A DNA stretch of 64,000 nucleotides, from assembly GCF_002245355.1 (NCBI RefSeq), contig NZ_NOWF01000003.1, positions 1 through 64,000 of the forward strand, in the 5' to 3' direction. Source of the stretch: Paludifilum halophilum. Lineage in GTDB: Bacteria > Bacillota > Bacilli > Thermoactinomycetales > DSM-45169. Below are positions 9,567 to 18,548 of the stretch, in pieces. The notes beneath the pieces were generated by a model. The model saw only the letters and a program-made list of their open reading frames with translations, made no database searches and was not told where the DNA came from. Every line of letters begins with the position of its first letter. Positions within the stretch are counted from its first letter, which is position 1. Position numbers and translations under genes: made by a program.

Positions 9567-9619
9567 GTAAAGTTACTTTACTTTAGTAAGTATTTTATCA
9601 TACCTCTGTAACACGTCAA
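9567..9619 (-). promoter_or_regulatory. Promoter and palindromic operator of the mhq-like operon
   Basis: Minus strand: TTGACG (9614-9619), 16-base spacer, TAAAAT (9592-9597). Immediately downstream, over the expected start of transcription, lies the palindrome GTAAAGT-T-ACTTTAC (9567-9581), with an additional half-site-like CTTTAGTAAG beside it. Placement is ideal for repression. The repressor identity (MhqR-like) is inference. Confidence 0.75.
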
Positions 9620-9726
9620 CATACCGCCTGACCGGATGTGTTCCACCAGGATACCTTGATACCCGTTCGCCTTCGCATACATCGGAGGCGATAGGGGAAA
9701 GCTTTACAAAAGGAGGAGGATCTCAA

Positions 9727-10080
9727 TTGATTGGACTGCTGGTTAAGCTCATCGTCTGCCCATCGGTCGTGCTCCTTTCCACGGCTATGTTCGCCGACGT
9801 TTATTATCCCTACATTTACCAACCGATCATCGTCGGGTTGGTGCTTGCGGTGGTCGGTCACATGATGGAGCTTCTCTTGCTCAAAAGAGGCACCTTTTGG
9901 TTGAGTAATATCATGGATTTTATTGCCGCCACTGCTATTGTTTATTTCAGCGCTTTCTTTTTCGCCGGAGCCCAAATGACGGTGATCGGCGCATTGTTAA
10001 CCGGCTTCCTTTTGACCGTGGCGGAATATTTCCAGCATTTATGGTTGATCCGTACAGGAAAAACCCAAAAAGCGGTGTAA
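9727..10080 (+). CDS. DUF2512 (YndM-like) small membrane protein
   Basis: 117 residues with four hydrophobic segments covering nearly all of the chain (LLVKLIVCPSVVLLSTAMFA, IIVGLVLAVVGHMMELLLL, IMDFIAATAIVYFSAFFF, VIGALLTGFLLTVAEYF). This matches the DUF2512/YndM family of Bacillales. Function is unknown. The start is TTG at 9727 with AAAGGAGGAGG 6 bases before. It is a single plus-strand gene wedged between the mhq-like operon and minD, a place where B. subtilis has none, and it is followed at once by an 11-bp inverted repeat. Confidence 0.75.
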   Translation: MIGLLVKLIVCPSVVLLSTAMFADVYYPYIYQPIIVGLVLAVVGHMMELLLLKRGTFWLSNIMDFIAATAIVYFSAFFFAGAQMTVIGALLTGFLLTVAEYFQHLWLIRTGKTQKAV

Positions 10081-10138
10081 AACAGAGTCTGCCTGCTTAA
10101 GATCATTTCCCCAATACCGGACCGGATCAGACTCTGTT
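10081..10138 (+). repeat. 11-bp perfect inverted repeat directly after the DUF2512 stop codon
   Basis: AACAGAGTCTG (10081-10091) and CAGACTCTGTT (10128-10138) are separated by 36 bases. The left arm begins on the first base after the TAA. No T-run follows, so it is not a textbook terminator, although it could still stabilise or end the transcript. Confidence 0.6.
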
Positions 10139-10251
10139 CCCTTCAAAATGGCACCGACCACCCCCGGCAAGGGATCAAACAGATCAAAGTTTCCTGAAGG
10201 GACACTAGGTACATTAATCAACCACTTTGAGTAATTCGGGACTTCCATATC

Positions 10252-10294
10252 AAAAACCCGCCTGACAGGCTAGAAAAGCCCTGATCGGCGGGTC
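10252..10294 (-). terminator. Terminator after minD
   Basis: On the minus strand CCCGCC...GGCGGG encloses a further imperfect GATCAGGGCT/AGCCTGTC stem and is followed by five T (10252-10256). It ends the mre-min transcription unit. Confidence 0.85.
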
Positions 10295-10311
10295 ACTCAT
10301 CTTACAGCGAA

Positions 10312-11106
10312 TTATGCGAAGCCCAGCCATTTTTTCATCCGGGCCACCATCTTGTTCTCCTTTTCCAGAACCAAAAGCGGTACAACTTCCCCTTGAATTC
10401 TTTTAGCGATATTTCGATAAGCCTTAGAAGCCAAGCCTTTATTATGTAAAACGATCGGTTCCCCCTGATTGCCTGCCCAAATAATTTCCTCATCGTCAGG
10501 GACCACACCGAGAAGGTCGATCGCCAGAACGGAAACCACTTCATCGACGTCCATCATACCGCCTTCTTTGACCAAATGAGAGCGAAAGCGGTTAACGATC
10601 AGCTTGGGAGAACCTACATTTTCTTTTTCCAGAAGACCGATTACGCGATCGGCATCTCGCACCGAAGCATTTTCCGGAGTCGCAATCACGATGGCACGAT
10701 CGGCCCCGGATACAGCCGTTTTAAACCCCATCTCTATTCCGGCGGGAGAATCGATGATGACATAATCGAACTCTTCCTTCAACTCATAAGTCAACCAGCG
10801 CAGCTGTTCCGTACTGATCGCCGATTTATCTTTGGTTTGAGCCGCAGGCAACAGGTAAAGAGCGTCACAGCGTTTATCCTTGATCAATGCTTGCTTGATC
10901 CGGCATTTTTTTTCGACAACATCGACGAGATCGAATATGATGCGATTTTCCAAACCCATCAGGACATCCAGGTTGCGTAGTCCGATATCCGTATCCAACA
11001 AACAGACTTTATTTCCGGCCAGGGCTAAAGCAGTACCGATGTTGGCCGACGTCGTCGACTTGCCTACGCCACCTTTCCCCGAAGTCACTACGATGGACTC
11101 ACCCAC
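10312..11106 (-). CDS. minD: Septum-site determining ATPase MinD
   Basis: 264 residues. Deviant Walker A KGGVGKST at 10-17, signature lysine present, DSPAGIEMGF switch, and a C-terminal amphipathic membrane-targeting helix NKMVARMKKWLGFA. MinD recruits MinC to the membrane to block FtsZ assembly near poles and next to finished septa. It follows minC by 38 bases. No minE or divIVA is nearby; Bacillus uses DivIVA/MinJ encoded elsewhere. Confidence 0.97.
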   Translation of the reverse strand: MGESIVVTSGKGGVGKSTTSANIGTALALAGNKVCLLDTDIGLRNLDVLMGLENRIIFDLVDVVEKKCRIKQALIKDKRCDALYLLPAAQTKDKSAISTEQLRWLTYELKEEFDYVIIDSPAGIEMGFKTAVSGADRAIVIATPENASVRDADRVIGLLEKENVGSPKLIVNRFRSHLVKEGGMMDVDEVVSVLAIDLLGVVPDDEEIIWAGNQGEPIVLHNKGLASKAYRNIAKRIQGEVVPLLVLEKENKMVARMKKWLGFA

Positions 11107-11144
11107 TCTTCACCCTCCTCCCGGGCACAGACCTTCCACACGGG

Positions 11145-11819
11145 TCATCCTCTGAACCGATTTTCTTTCCACTCGATCTCGGGGCGAATTCGGCTCAGAT
11201 GATGCATTTTATCCACCGCAATCTGGTGATTAATCAAGTAAGCGAAGTTCATACCCGAAGTCTCCGAATCCTCCCATTCGTCAGGAGGTCGCGATACCAC
11301 GTTAGCGATTCTCAATTGTGTCGGTTTCAGAGCGGAGGCGGCGATAATGGCTGACTCGTCCCCTTCGCCGCCGGCATGGGCCAATCCGCGAAGCGCTCCG
11401 AGAACGAAAACGCTCCCCGTCGTCCGTACGGTCCCACCGGGATTCACATCGCCGAGGAGCAACAGGTCGCCGCGGTACTCCAAGACCTGACCGGAACGAA
11501 CCGTTCCGGCCAGCATCTGAATCCCCGGGTTCATATTACCCCCGTCCGATTTCCCTTCCGTCTCGATGGAATGAATGATCAGATTTTTTCGTGCGGAAAA
11601 GAGCCGTCGCAATTCCTTTTCCTCACTGCGGCTGATCTGCCGGTTTCCGGTTTTGATTCGCACCCGGGTATCCGGACCATCCCATATGTTGGACGATTGT
11701 TCCAACTTGTATTGTAATTCACTTAATATCACGGAAAATGGACGCGATTCATCCAACAGGAAAAGAAGCCCGTCCTTGGTTCCTTTAATCGTGACACCCG
11801 GCTTTAACACTTTCCCCAT
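11145..11819 (-). CDS. minC: Septum-site determining protein MinC
   Basis: 224 residues: N-terminal FtsZ-antagonist domain (residues 1-100, IKGTKDGLLFLLDE) and C-terminal beta-helix domain with the signature VLEYRGDLLLLGDVNPGG and SVFVLGALRGLAHAG, which dimerises and binds MinD. Length is normal. The gene lies between mreD and minD as in B. subtilis, in the same orientation. Confidence 0.96.
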   Translation of the reverse strand: MGKVLKPGVTIKGTKDGLLFLLDESRPFSVILSELQYKLEQSSNIWDGPDTRVRIKTGNRQISRSEEKELRRLFSARKNLIIHSIETEGKSDGGNMNPGIQMLAGTVRSGQVLEYRGDLLLLGDVNPGGTVRTTGSVFVLGALRGLAHAGGEGDESAIIAASALKPTQLRIANVVSRPPDEWEDSETSGMNFAYLINHQIAVDKMHHLSRIRPEIEWKENRFRG

Positions 11820-11902
11820 GATTCAAGTCACCCCGCCTTATGTAAGATTTCGGCACACACCCCCGAATTCCTGCCCTCAAACGAACAAGTTGGCGGCCCG
11901 AT

Positions 11903-12442
11903 TCACTTCCTGATCTTTGAATGAAACATCTGTACCGAATGCGGGTGAAACCGTTTAAAAATCCATTGAACTCCCAGGTAGACGGGAAAAGCGACCAATG
12001 TATTCAACAGAATCGACGGAACGATATGAAGGCCCAAGGCATCCTCCCAGCCGATGCGGGTAACGCCGAACAGGCGAAACCAGGCATAACTCATCGTGAG
12101 ATGAACCCCTTGATTGAGACCCGTTACCAAAAGGGCGACGATCGGTCCCGAGACGAATTGGCGGGAAAACAGCCCGCCAAAATACCCGACTGCGGCAGTA
12201 GTGAAGGCGTAAACGCCGATGGCATCCCCAAAGACCACGTCATGGAGCAGACCGAAGCAAAACCCGTAAATCAGTCCGAGCCGCCGATCCCGCAACAGAG
12301 AAACGATGATGACACCGCTGACCGCCAGTTGGGGAATCCAGACGATATCGCTCCCCCAGGTTTGAGGAGCCAACAGTTGCAGAACAGTCCCTTCTAATAA
12401 AAAAAGAAAAGAGAGGAAACCGACGAGAATCCAGGCGGCCAT
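11903..12442 (-). CDS. mreD: Rod shape-determining membrane protein MreD
   Basis: 179 residues, five to six hydrophobic helices (WILVGFLSFLFLLEGTVLQ, IPQLAVSGVIIVSLL, LGLIYGFCFGLLHDVVFGDAIG and later segments). GLLHDVVFG is a typical MreD motif. MreD links MreC and MreB to the elongation peptidoglycan synthase. The start lies 4 bases from the mreC stop, so translation is coupled. Confidence 0.93.
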   Translation of the reverse strand: MAAWILVGFLSFLFLLEGTVLQLLAPQTWGSDIVWIPQLAVSGVIIVSLLRDRRLGLIYGFCFGLLHDVVFGDAIGVYAFTTAAVGYFGGLFSRQFVSGPIVALLVTGLNQGVHLTMSYAWFRLFGVTRIGWEDALGLHIVPSILLNTLVAFPVYLGVQWIFKRFHPHSVQMFHSKIRK

Positions 12443-12446
12443 TCGC

Positions 12447-13343
12447 TCATTCCCCTCCGTTTCCTTCCCGAGAATCCAACTCTTCCTGATGTTTTTTCAA
12501 TTGCAGCTTCGTCGGATCCCGTACAACCATGACGTAATCCAACCGTTCGAAGCGGGCCGCGGGCTTGACATAAACCTTTTGATCGACACCGAACTCCCCT
12601 CTCGTCACTTCATCGACGGTTCCGATCAAAAGATCACCGGCAAAAGTGTCCGACATACCGGAAGTGACTACCATTTGTCCTTTTTTCAATTTTGCACCGG
12701 AGGGAAGTTTTTTCATCAGCAATCGCTTTTTTTCGGTGTCGTAACCTTCGATCAAGCCGAAGACATTCCCGTTCTTCGTCTGAACATGGGCGGCGATGCC
12801 GGGAGCGCTACCCGTATCCGTCAGCAGTTGAACATCGGACATATGACCTGTCGTCGCTGTAATCCGGCCGATCAACCCTTCATGGGTAATCACCGGCATA
12901 TCCTTCCGGATACCGTCCTCAGAGCCACGGTCGATCACCACCCGATTGTTCCAGCGGTCGGGACTGCGGGCCACGGTTCGGGCCGTAATAAAATTGAGCT
13001 GATTTTCCCCGGTATACCGGACCGCCTTCTTTAATTCCTTATTTTCTTGCTGCAACTGGTCCACACGGGCTTTCAGCTTCAGATAGCGATCCATTTTCTT
13101 TTCCAGCTTCTCATTTTCCGCTCTTAACGTCCCGATTTCGCCCCATTCCTCCAACCAGTTCGAAACTCCGAACACCGGAGTGGATAGGAGACTGTCCACC
13201 CAGGCAACGCTATTTTTCACCGCCGCCTCCGGCCAAGTTACACCCTCCCGTTCCCCCCGGGTCATCCCCATGATCACGATCAGCAAAATGACGGAAACCA
13301 GCAGAGCAAACAGCCGGCGATTACCGAAAAAACGAAAGAACAA
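12447..13343 (-). CDS. mreC: Rod shape-determining protein MreC
   Basis: 298 residues: cytoplasmic tail, membrane helix at about 10-27 (LFALLVSVILLIVIMGM), coiled coil around 65-115 (ENEKLEKKMDRYLKLKARV), and an extracellular double beta-barrel domain (GLIGRITATTGHMSDVQLLTD). MreC organises penicillin-binding proteins with MreB/MreD. The gene follows mreB by 17 bases. Confidence 0.96.
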   Translation of the reverse strand: MFFRFFGNRRLFALLVSVILLIVIMGMTRGEREGVTWPEAAVKNSVAWVDSLLSTPVFGVSNWLEEWGEIGTLRAENEKLEKKMDRYLKLKARVDQLQQENKELKKAVRYTGENQLNFITARTVARSPDRWNNRVVIDRGSEDGIRKDMPVITHEGLIGRITATTGHMSDVQLLTDTGSAPGIAAHVQTKNGNVFGLIEGYDTEKKRLLMKKLPSGAKLKKGQMVVTSGMSDTFAGDLLIGTVDEVTRGEFGVDQKVYVKPAARFERLDYVMVVRDPTKLQLKKHQEELDSREGNGGE

Positions 13344-13360
13344 TCCGGATCACCCGCTTA

Positions 13361-14461
<1,101 letters not shown>

Positions 14462-14535
14462 TGACGATCTCAGCCCTTCTGCTTAAATATGTTGTGTCAA
14501 TCAGCTTCAACAAGTTGTTTCTCGTTATCGTTCGC

Positions 14536-15237
14536 TTATGAGGGAAGAATCCCTTTTTCTTTCATGCTGTAGAAACGTTGATCTCCGATGATGATATGAT
14601 CCAACAGATCCACTCCAACGATCTGACCCGCTTCAAACAGGCGCTGGGTGACATGGATGTCTTCCCGGCTGGGTGTCGGATCCCCGCTGGGGTGATTATG
14701 GACACAAACCACACCGGCGGAACTTCGCCGGATCGCTTCCCGAAAAACCTCCCTCGGGTGGACCACCGAAGCGTTCAGACTGCCCACAAAAATGCACCGC
14801 TTATCGATTACCCGGTTTTTCGTGTTCAAAAACAGGCAGATAAAGTGTTCCTGGGACAGATAGCGCAACTCATCCATGACGTAATCAGCCGCATCCCGGG
14901 GCGAGCGAATCGCGGCCCGTTCATCGGGGATCGCCCGGGATATGCGGCGTCCCAGCTCAATTCCCGCCAACACCTGAATCGCCTTGGCCGGACCGATCCC
15001 TCGGATTTGCACCATTTCGGACAAATTCATGTCAGCGAGACCTTTGAGACCTCCGGTTTGAGACAGCACCCGATTAGCTAAAGTGACGACCGATTCGGAA
15101 GAGGTCCCGGTCCGCAGTAAAATCGCAATCAATTCCCCGTTGGATAAGTGGGATGCCCCACGTTGGGTCATCCGCTCCCGAGGACGTTCTTCCTTCGGTA
15201 CATCCCGAATCATCAACTGATCCCGGTCACGCGTCAA
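14536..15237 (-). CDS. radC: RadC/JAMM-domain protein
   Basis: About 233 residues: N-terminal UPF0758 helical domain, helix-hairpin-helix (IRGIGPAKAIQVLAGIELG) and a C-terminal JAMM metalloprotease-like domain with VCVHNHPSGDPTPSREDI. The proposed DNA-repair role was not upheld; the function is unclear. I prefer TTG 15237 as start because GGGAGG lies 8 bases upstream; an upstream GTG would add seven residues. Position between maf and mreB is as in B. subtilis. Confidence 0.93.
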   Translation of the reverse strand: MTRDRDQLMIRDVPKEERPRERMTQRGASHLSNGELIAILLRTGTSSESVVTLANRVLSQTGGLKGLADMNLSEMVQIRGIGPAKAIQVLAGIELGRRISRAIPDERAAIRSPRDAADYVMDELRYLSQEHFICLFLNTKNRVIDKRCIFVGSLNASVVHPREVFREAIRRSSAGVVCVHNHPSGDPTPSREDIHVTQRLFEAGQIVGVDLLDHIIIGDQRFYSMKEKGILPS

Positions 15238-15297
15238 CGCTCCAACCTCCCGACTCACCGGTCAATAAGGAGGACATGGATGTGGAACGCAAAGAGG

Positions 15298-15915
15298 TTA
15301 AGCCTTATTCTCCGGAGAGGAAAATGAATGTAATACGGAATAATCCAATTCGTTCAACATGTCATAAAGCAAAGGAAGGGACATACCCACTACATTGGTA
15401 TAACATCCGTCAATCCAATCCACCCACATGGAGCCGATCCCCTGAAGCCCGTAGGCTCCAGCCTTGTCCATCGGTTCGCCGGTCGCTACGTACCACTCGA
15501 TCTCCTCGCGGTTCATACTGCGAACCATCACTTCCGTCACCCGATGGCCAATCAGGCGGCGGGAAACTTTCCCTCCGTCCACTTCCACCAACGCAATCCC
15601 CGTATATACTTGATGAGCTTGCCCCTGTAAGCGCTGCAAGATGCCGACTGCATCATCAGCATCCTTCGGTTTCCCCAGTATTTCTCCGTTCAGGGCGACG
15701 ACCGTATCCGACCCGATGACCAGCGCATGATCCTGGGTATGGGCCACTGCCAACGCTTTCTTTGCGGCGAGGATTTCCACCAGTTCGCCGGGGAAGGGAT
15801 CTCCGGGGACTTCTTCGGTTACTGAGCTCGGGTACACAGAAAAGGGAACGCCTAACGTGCGCAGGAGTTCCCGACGCCGAGGAGACCCGGAAGCGAGTAC
15901 GAGTTCCGGCTGCAT
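15298..15915 (-). CDS. maf: Maf-type nucleoside triphosphate pyrophosphatase
   Basis: 205 residues with the N-terminal signature LVLASGSPRRRELL, a conserved glutamate shortly after, IGSDTVVALNGEILGKP, and QAHQVYTGIALV. Maf proteins hydrolyse dTTP/UTP or modified nucleotides and slow septation when overproduced. First gene of the maf-radC-mreBCD-minCD run. AAGGAGGT precedes the ATG and a vegetative promoter lies 53-82 bases upstream. Confidence 0.96.
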   Translation of the reverse strand: MQPELVLASGSPRRRELLRTLGVPFSVYPSSVTEEVPGDPFPGELVEILAAKKALAVAHTQDHALVIGSDTVVALNGEILGKPKDADDAVGILQRLQGQAHQVYTGIALVEVDGGKVSRRLIGHRVTEVMVRSMNREEIEWYVATGEPMDKAGAYGLQGIGSMWVDWIDGCYTNVVGMSLPLLYDMLNELDYSVLHSFSSPENKA

Positions 15916-15967
15916 GGGGTCCCGACCTCCTTATCCGTCTGCGGTAAATTTTGTTAATCGATTGCTT

Positions 15968-15997
15968 ATTTTATGCTCAGTCGGGAATAAAATTCAA
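15968..15997 (-). promoter_or_regulatory. Vegetative promoter upstream of maf
   Basis: Minus strand TTGAAT (15992-15997), 18-base spacer, TAAAAT (15968-15973). It lies between the T-rich end of the structured element at 16.0-16.4 kb and maf, so maf has its own promoter. Confidence 0.65.
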
Positions 15998-16014
15998 ATC
16001 TTGTAAAAAAGGAA

Positions 16015-16418
16015 AGAAAATAGATCCTGTTGGCCACCCCGGACTCTTCTTCCGGAACTAAGCGCCTCTCACGCGGTCACAGGATCGTGAGTGACTTACC
16101 ACACGGCTAACGTTCTCCCAAGGTATTTCCTTCGGGCACCGTGGGCTTCTCGGCTCATCGGGGCTGACAATCTAGATCCCTCGCCGACGGCTCCGCCCGA
16201 GCCAACAATATACACCGGGCTGATCCGGCTGCTGTCTGATACTACCGGGGCCAAAAACGGGACCCGGTCTGTAGAACGAGCTTTCGCTCTCGCTTTAAAG
16301 CTAACAAAACCTTGCCGGACAGAGAAGGCTTGTCTTCCCTCGTCCGACGACCGAAGAAAGTGCCCGCGGTGCACTTGCTTTCATTCCAACCCTAAAAGAC
16401 GGGGTTTCCCGCTCACAT
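16015..16418 (-). ncRNA. Orphan structured RNA-like element, related to the IS200/IS605-type end at 0.4-0.55 kb (omega/HEARO-like candidate)
   Basis: About 400 bases without a credible protein. The minus strand folds into many local hairpins: AACCC/GGGTT (16388-16406), GTGC/GCAC (16360-16374), a GTCGGAC stem (16342-16348 with 16314-16320), a GAAA-tetraloop hairpin (16278-16289), GGCTC/GAGCC (16189-16203), CCTT-type hairpin (16117-16136). A perfect 8-bp closing stem (16079-16086 with 16023-16030) is followed by a T-rich tract, like a terminator. GAGCGGGAA, ATGAAAGC and GTCGGACGAGGG occur in the same order as at 488-544. Guide RNAs of IS200/IS605-derived IscB/IsrB nucleases (HEARO RNAs) look like this and can be orphaned. 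No nuclease gene is adjacent. The family assignment is inference. Confidence 0.5.
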
Positions 16419-16485
16419 TCTATAAACAGTGGATATAGATTCAGTTTAGCAAAATCAATTCAGAGGAACAAGGAACAATCAACTT

Positions 16486-17652
16486 CTAGCGCAAAGCTTC
16501 CACAAATTTTTCATAGGCGAGAGCGTAACGGATCAGACCTTCCTGTATCTGCCAAACAACCGCCGTATTCGGAGAGGCGGAGAAATCCCCCCCTCCCTGC
16601 ATCACCTGATCGATGGCTTGCCTCATTTGATTGAACTCCGGGCGGGCCCCCTCGGGGATCTCCCGATTCAACCGATTCCCGGTTTCCTGAAAGGCTTTGT
16701 AAGAGGAACGAATTTTCTCCCGATCCGGATTCCATGAAGGATCGGAAGATCCCAAAAAGCGAACAGTCTCTTTTGTTAAATTCGCAAAAATCTCATTACC
16801 CTTTTTCAAAAAAGAGGAAAGGGGTTTTCCCCACTTTTCGGCATCCTCCTCGGAAACCGGAAGAGGATCAGCCCCGGTTTCCGTTTCATTCAGGTGAATG
16901 TCTACCTCTTTTTCTTTTAAAAGGGAAGATAGTTTAAGGGCATCATCCCGCTGAAGACCAATCCCTTGATAAATACGGTAAGGCGCCTGGTCCGTCATCA
17001 CGGCCGCCAGTCCCTGAGTTCGGTGTTTTTTTTGCATCCGGTCAGCTCCGGATTTCTCCTTATAAATCCCGCTTTGAACGAAAACCGACTTTAATGTCGG
17101 GAGCTTTAAGCTCTCCTGCTCAGTACCTGCGGGCTTCTCCTTTGAAGATTCCCCTCCGGATTCAGCTTTCCCCTTTTCAACCTCTCCCGTCGGATCAGGA
17201 ACCGTTTTTAAATGGGAATCGATCGCCCGCGACGAAATTTCCGCATCACCGGAAAAGAATAAGGAAAGAATGAGGATTCCCATCAAGGTCCCCAACAGAA
17301 CCGCCCCACCCACGGAAACGACCATGGGCCAAACCCCTTTTTGTCCATTCGGATGACGGCTTTTTCGGGAATAGGGACTCCCCCATTCGATTCCGTCCTC
17401 TTCCTCCCGCACCACCCGGGGACGAGCCATCCGGCCCGTCCCCTTTTCGCCCTTTCCTGCGTCATCAGCAAGGGGTTTCGGACTACCGGCGGTGATGGCA
17501 CCCGGACCGGGTGTCCGCTCCTCCTCCCGAAACTTCGACGACGCGGTACCGGAAAAAGGACGGGTACCGGATCGAGACTGGATCTGAACCGTTGCGGTTG
17601 TTTTATCCGTCTGTCTGTTCCTCGTCCGGAGGGTGATTCGGGGTTTTTCCAT
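16486..17652 (-). CDS. spoIIB: SpoIIB-like sporulation/engulfment protein
   Basis: 388 residues: a charged, low-complexity cytoplasmic part (1-105), one membrane helix (108-133, WPMVVSVGGAVLLGTLMGIL), a Ser/Lys/Glu-rich linker, and a SPOR-like segment around 185-255 (SVFVQSGIYKEKSGADRMQK, then ALKLSSLLKEKEVDIHL). In B. subtilis SpoIIB lies between comC and maf, as here, and localises septal-dissolution proteins at the start of engulfment. Sequence similarity is limited to layout, so the name rests on domain order plus synteny. Confidence 0.8.
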   Translation of the reverse strand: MEKPRITLRTRNRQTDKTTATVQIQSRSGTRPFSGTASSKFREEERTPGPGAITAGSPKPLADDAGKGEKGTGRMARPRVVREEEDGIEWGSPYSRKSRHPNGQKGVWPMVVSVGGAVLLGTLMGILILSLFFSGDAEISSRAIDSHLKTVPDPTGEVEKGKAESGGESSKEKPAGTEQESLKLPTLKSVFVQSGIYKEKSGADRMQKKHRTQGLAAVMTDQAPYRIYQGIGLQRDDALKLSSLLKEKEVDIHLNETETGADPLPVSEEDAEKWGKPLSSFLKKGNEIFANLTKETVRFLGSSDPSWNPDREKIRSSYKAFQETGNRLNREIPEGARPEFNQMRQAIDQVMQGGGDFSASPNTAVVWQIQEGLIRYALAYEKFVEALR

Positions 17653-17758
17653 GGTTTATCGTCTCCTTCTCTCACGGTTACTACCATGTTATGTTTTGAT
17701 AGAATCGGCTAGAACCTGCGATCGGAAGACGAAAAAAGAAATCTGATAGATAGAGAGT

Positions 17759-18412
17759 TTATGGAAAAAAAGAGAGATACCATCGGATCAATTCCTCTGC
17801 CCATGCCCATGCCGTCAAAAATCCGACAGCTAGAAAGGGGCCGAAGGGCAGAGCGGTCCTTCGGCCCACTGCTCCCGATACCCACAGAAATACAGCGAAC
17901 AAGCCTCCTGCAAAAACAGAAACAACCAAACCCGCCGCAATATCCGGCCAACCCAGACATCCCCCTGAAGCGGCCGCCAATTTGACATCGCCCCCACCCA
18001 TACCTCCGCGGCTCAATCGAGCCACCGTCCACAACACAGCGCCACCGATCAACCATCCAGCCGGATAGGAAAGCAGGGTTGTTTCTCCGAAAAGGAGCCG
18101 AACTGCTAAAAAAAAGAAGCCTCCGGGAATGGTCAACCGGTCGGGAATCAGCCCGTATGCAAGATCCGTCAGTACAGCCGTCGCCAAAAAGAGAATAAAA
18201 AACCAACCGATCACTCGATCCGTTCCGCTCTCTTCCAGCCCGAATACCAACAGGAAAGCGGCGGCAACCGCCCCCTGGAAAAAAACCGAGTTGAAACGGG
18301 GAAAAACGGGATTCTCTACCAACTGAGAAACTGTAAAACGCGCCAATCTCGGAAGTCCCCCCGCCACCAGCCAGCCCATCAAACCTACTGCTATCCCTGT
18401 CCAAACAGCCAT
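17759..18412 (-). CDS. comC: Type IV prepilin peptidase ComC-like, lacking the N-terminal domain
   Basis: 217-residue polytopic A24 peptidase core with both catalytic aspartates visible: Asp83 in AVLTDLAYGLIPD and Asp142 in GMGGGDVKLAA. Full-length prepilin peptidases (about 250 aa) begin with a cytoplasmic methyltransferase-associated domain with paired cysteines; this protein has none. Such core-only enzymes cleave but are not expected to N-methylate. The ATG at 18412 has GAGGTG 13 bases before it, a long spacing. Synteny (folC side - comC - spoIIB - maf) supports the name. Confidence 0.85.
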   Translation of the reverse strand: MAVWTGIAVGLMGWLVAGGLPRLARFTVSQLVENPVFPRFNSVFFQGAVAAAFLLVFGLEESGTDRVIGWFFILFLATAVLTDLAYGLIPDRLTIPGGFFFLAVRLLFGETTLLSYPAGWLIGGAVLWTVARLSRGGMGGGDVKLAAASGGCLGWPDIAAGLVVSVFAGGLFAVFLWVSGAVGRRTALPFGPFLAVGFLTAWAWAEELIRWYLSFFP

Positions 18413-18548
18413 CCTTTGATCGATTCACCTCAAATGCTGAAAATCATTTCCGGCACACATCCATTATATACAAAAAAAGGGCTGAGAGGGTGATGGTTGA
18501 TGTGGTGATTCAGCAACCCAAGGGCCGATTGGTAAATGGCCATGGAGT

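Noticed and set aside
10039-10248. Minus-strand 69-codon frame MEVPNYSKWLINVPSV... between minD and the DUF2512 gene
   Set aside because: It starts right after the minD terminator, has no ribosome-binding site, and its end overlaps the DUF2512 coding region and an inverted repeat. Codons look plausible, so it was a close call.
16091-16438. Plus-strand 115-codon frame and minus-strand 92-codon frame over the structured element
   Set aside because: Neither has a ribosome-binding site or protein-like composition; the hairpin-rich DNA explains the region better.
17709-18428. 239-codon minus-strand frame overlapping comC
   Set aside because: It is an Arg/Gly/Ser/Phe-rich out-of-frame shadow of the prepilin peptidase, although its GTG lies closer to the GAGGTG site.
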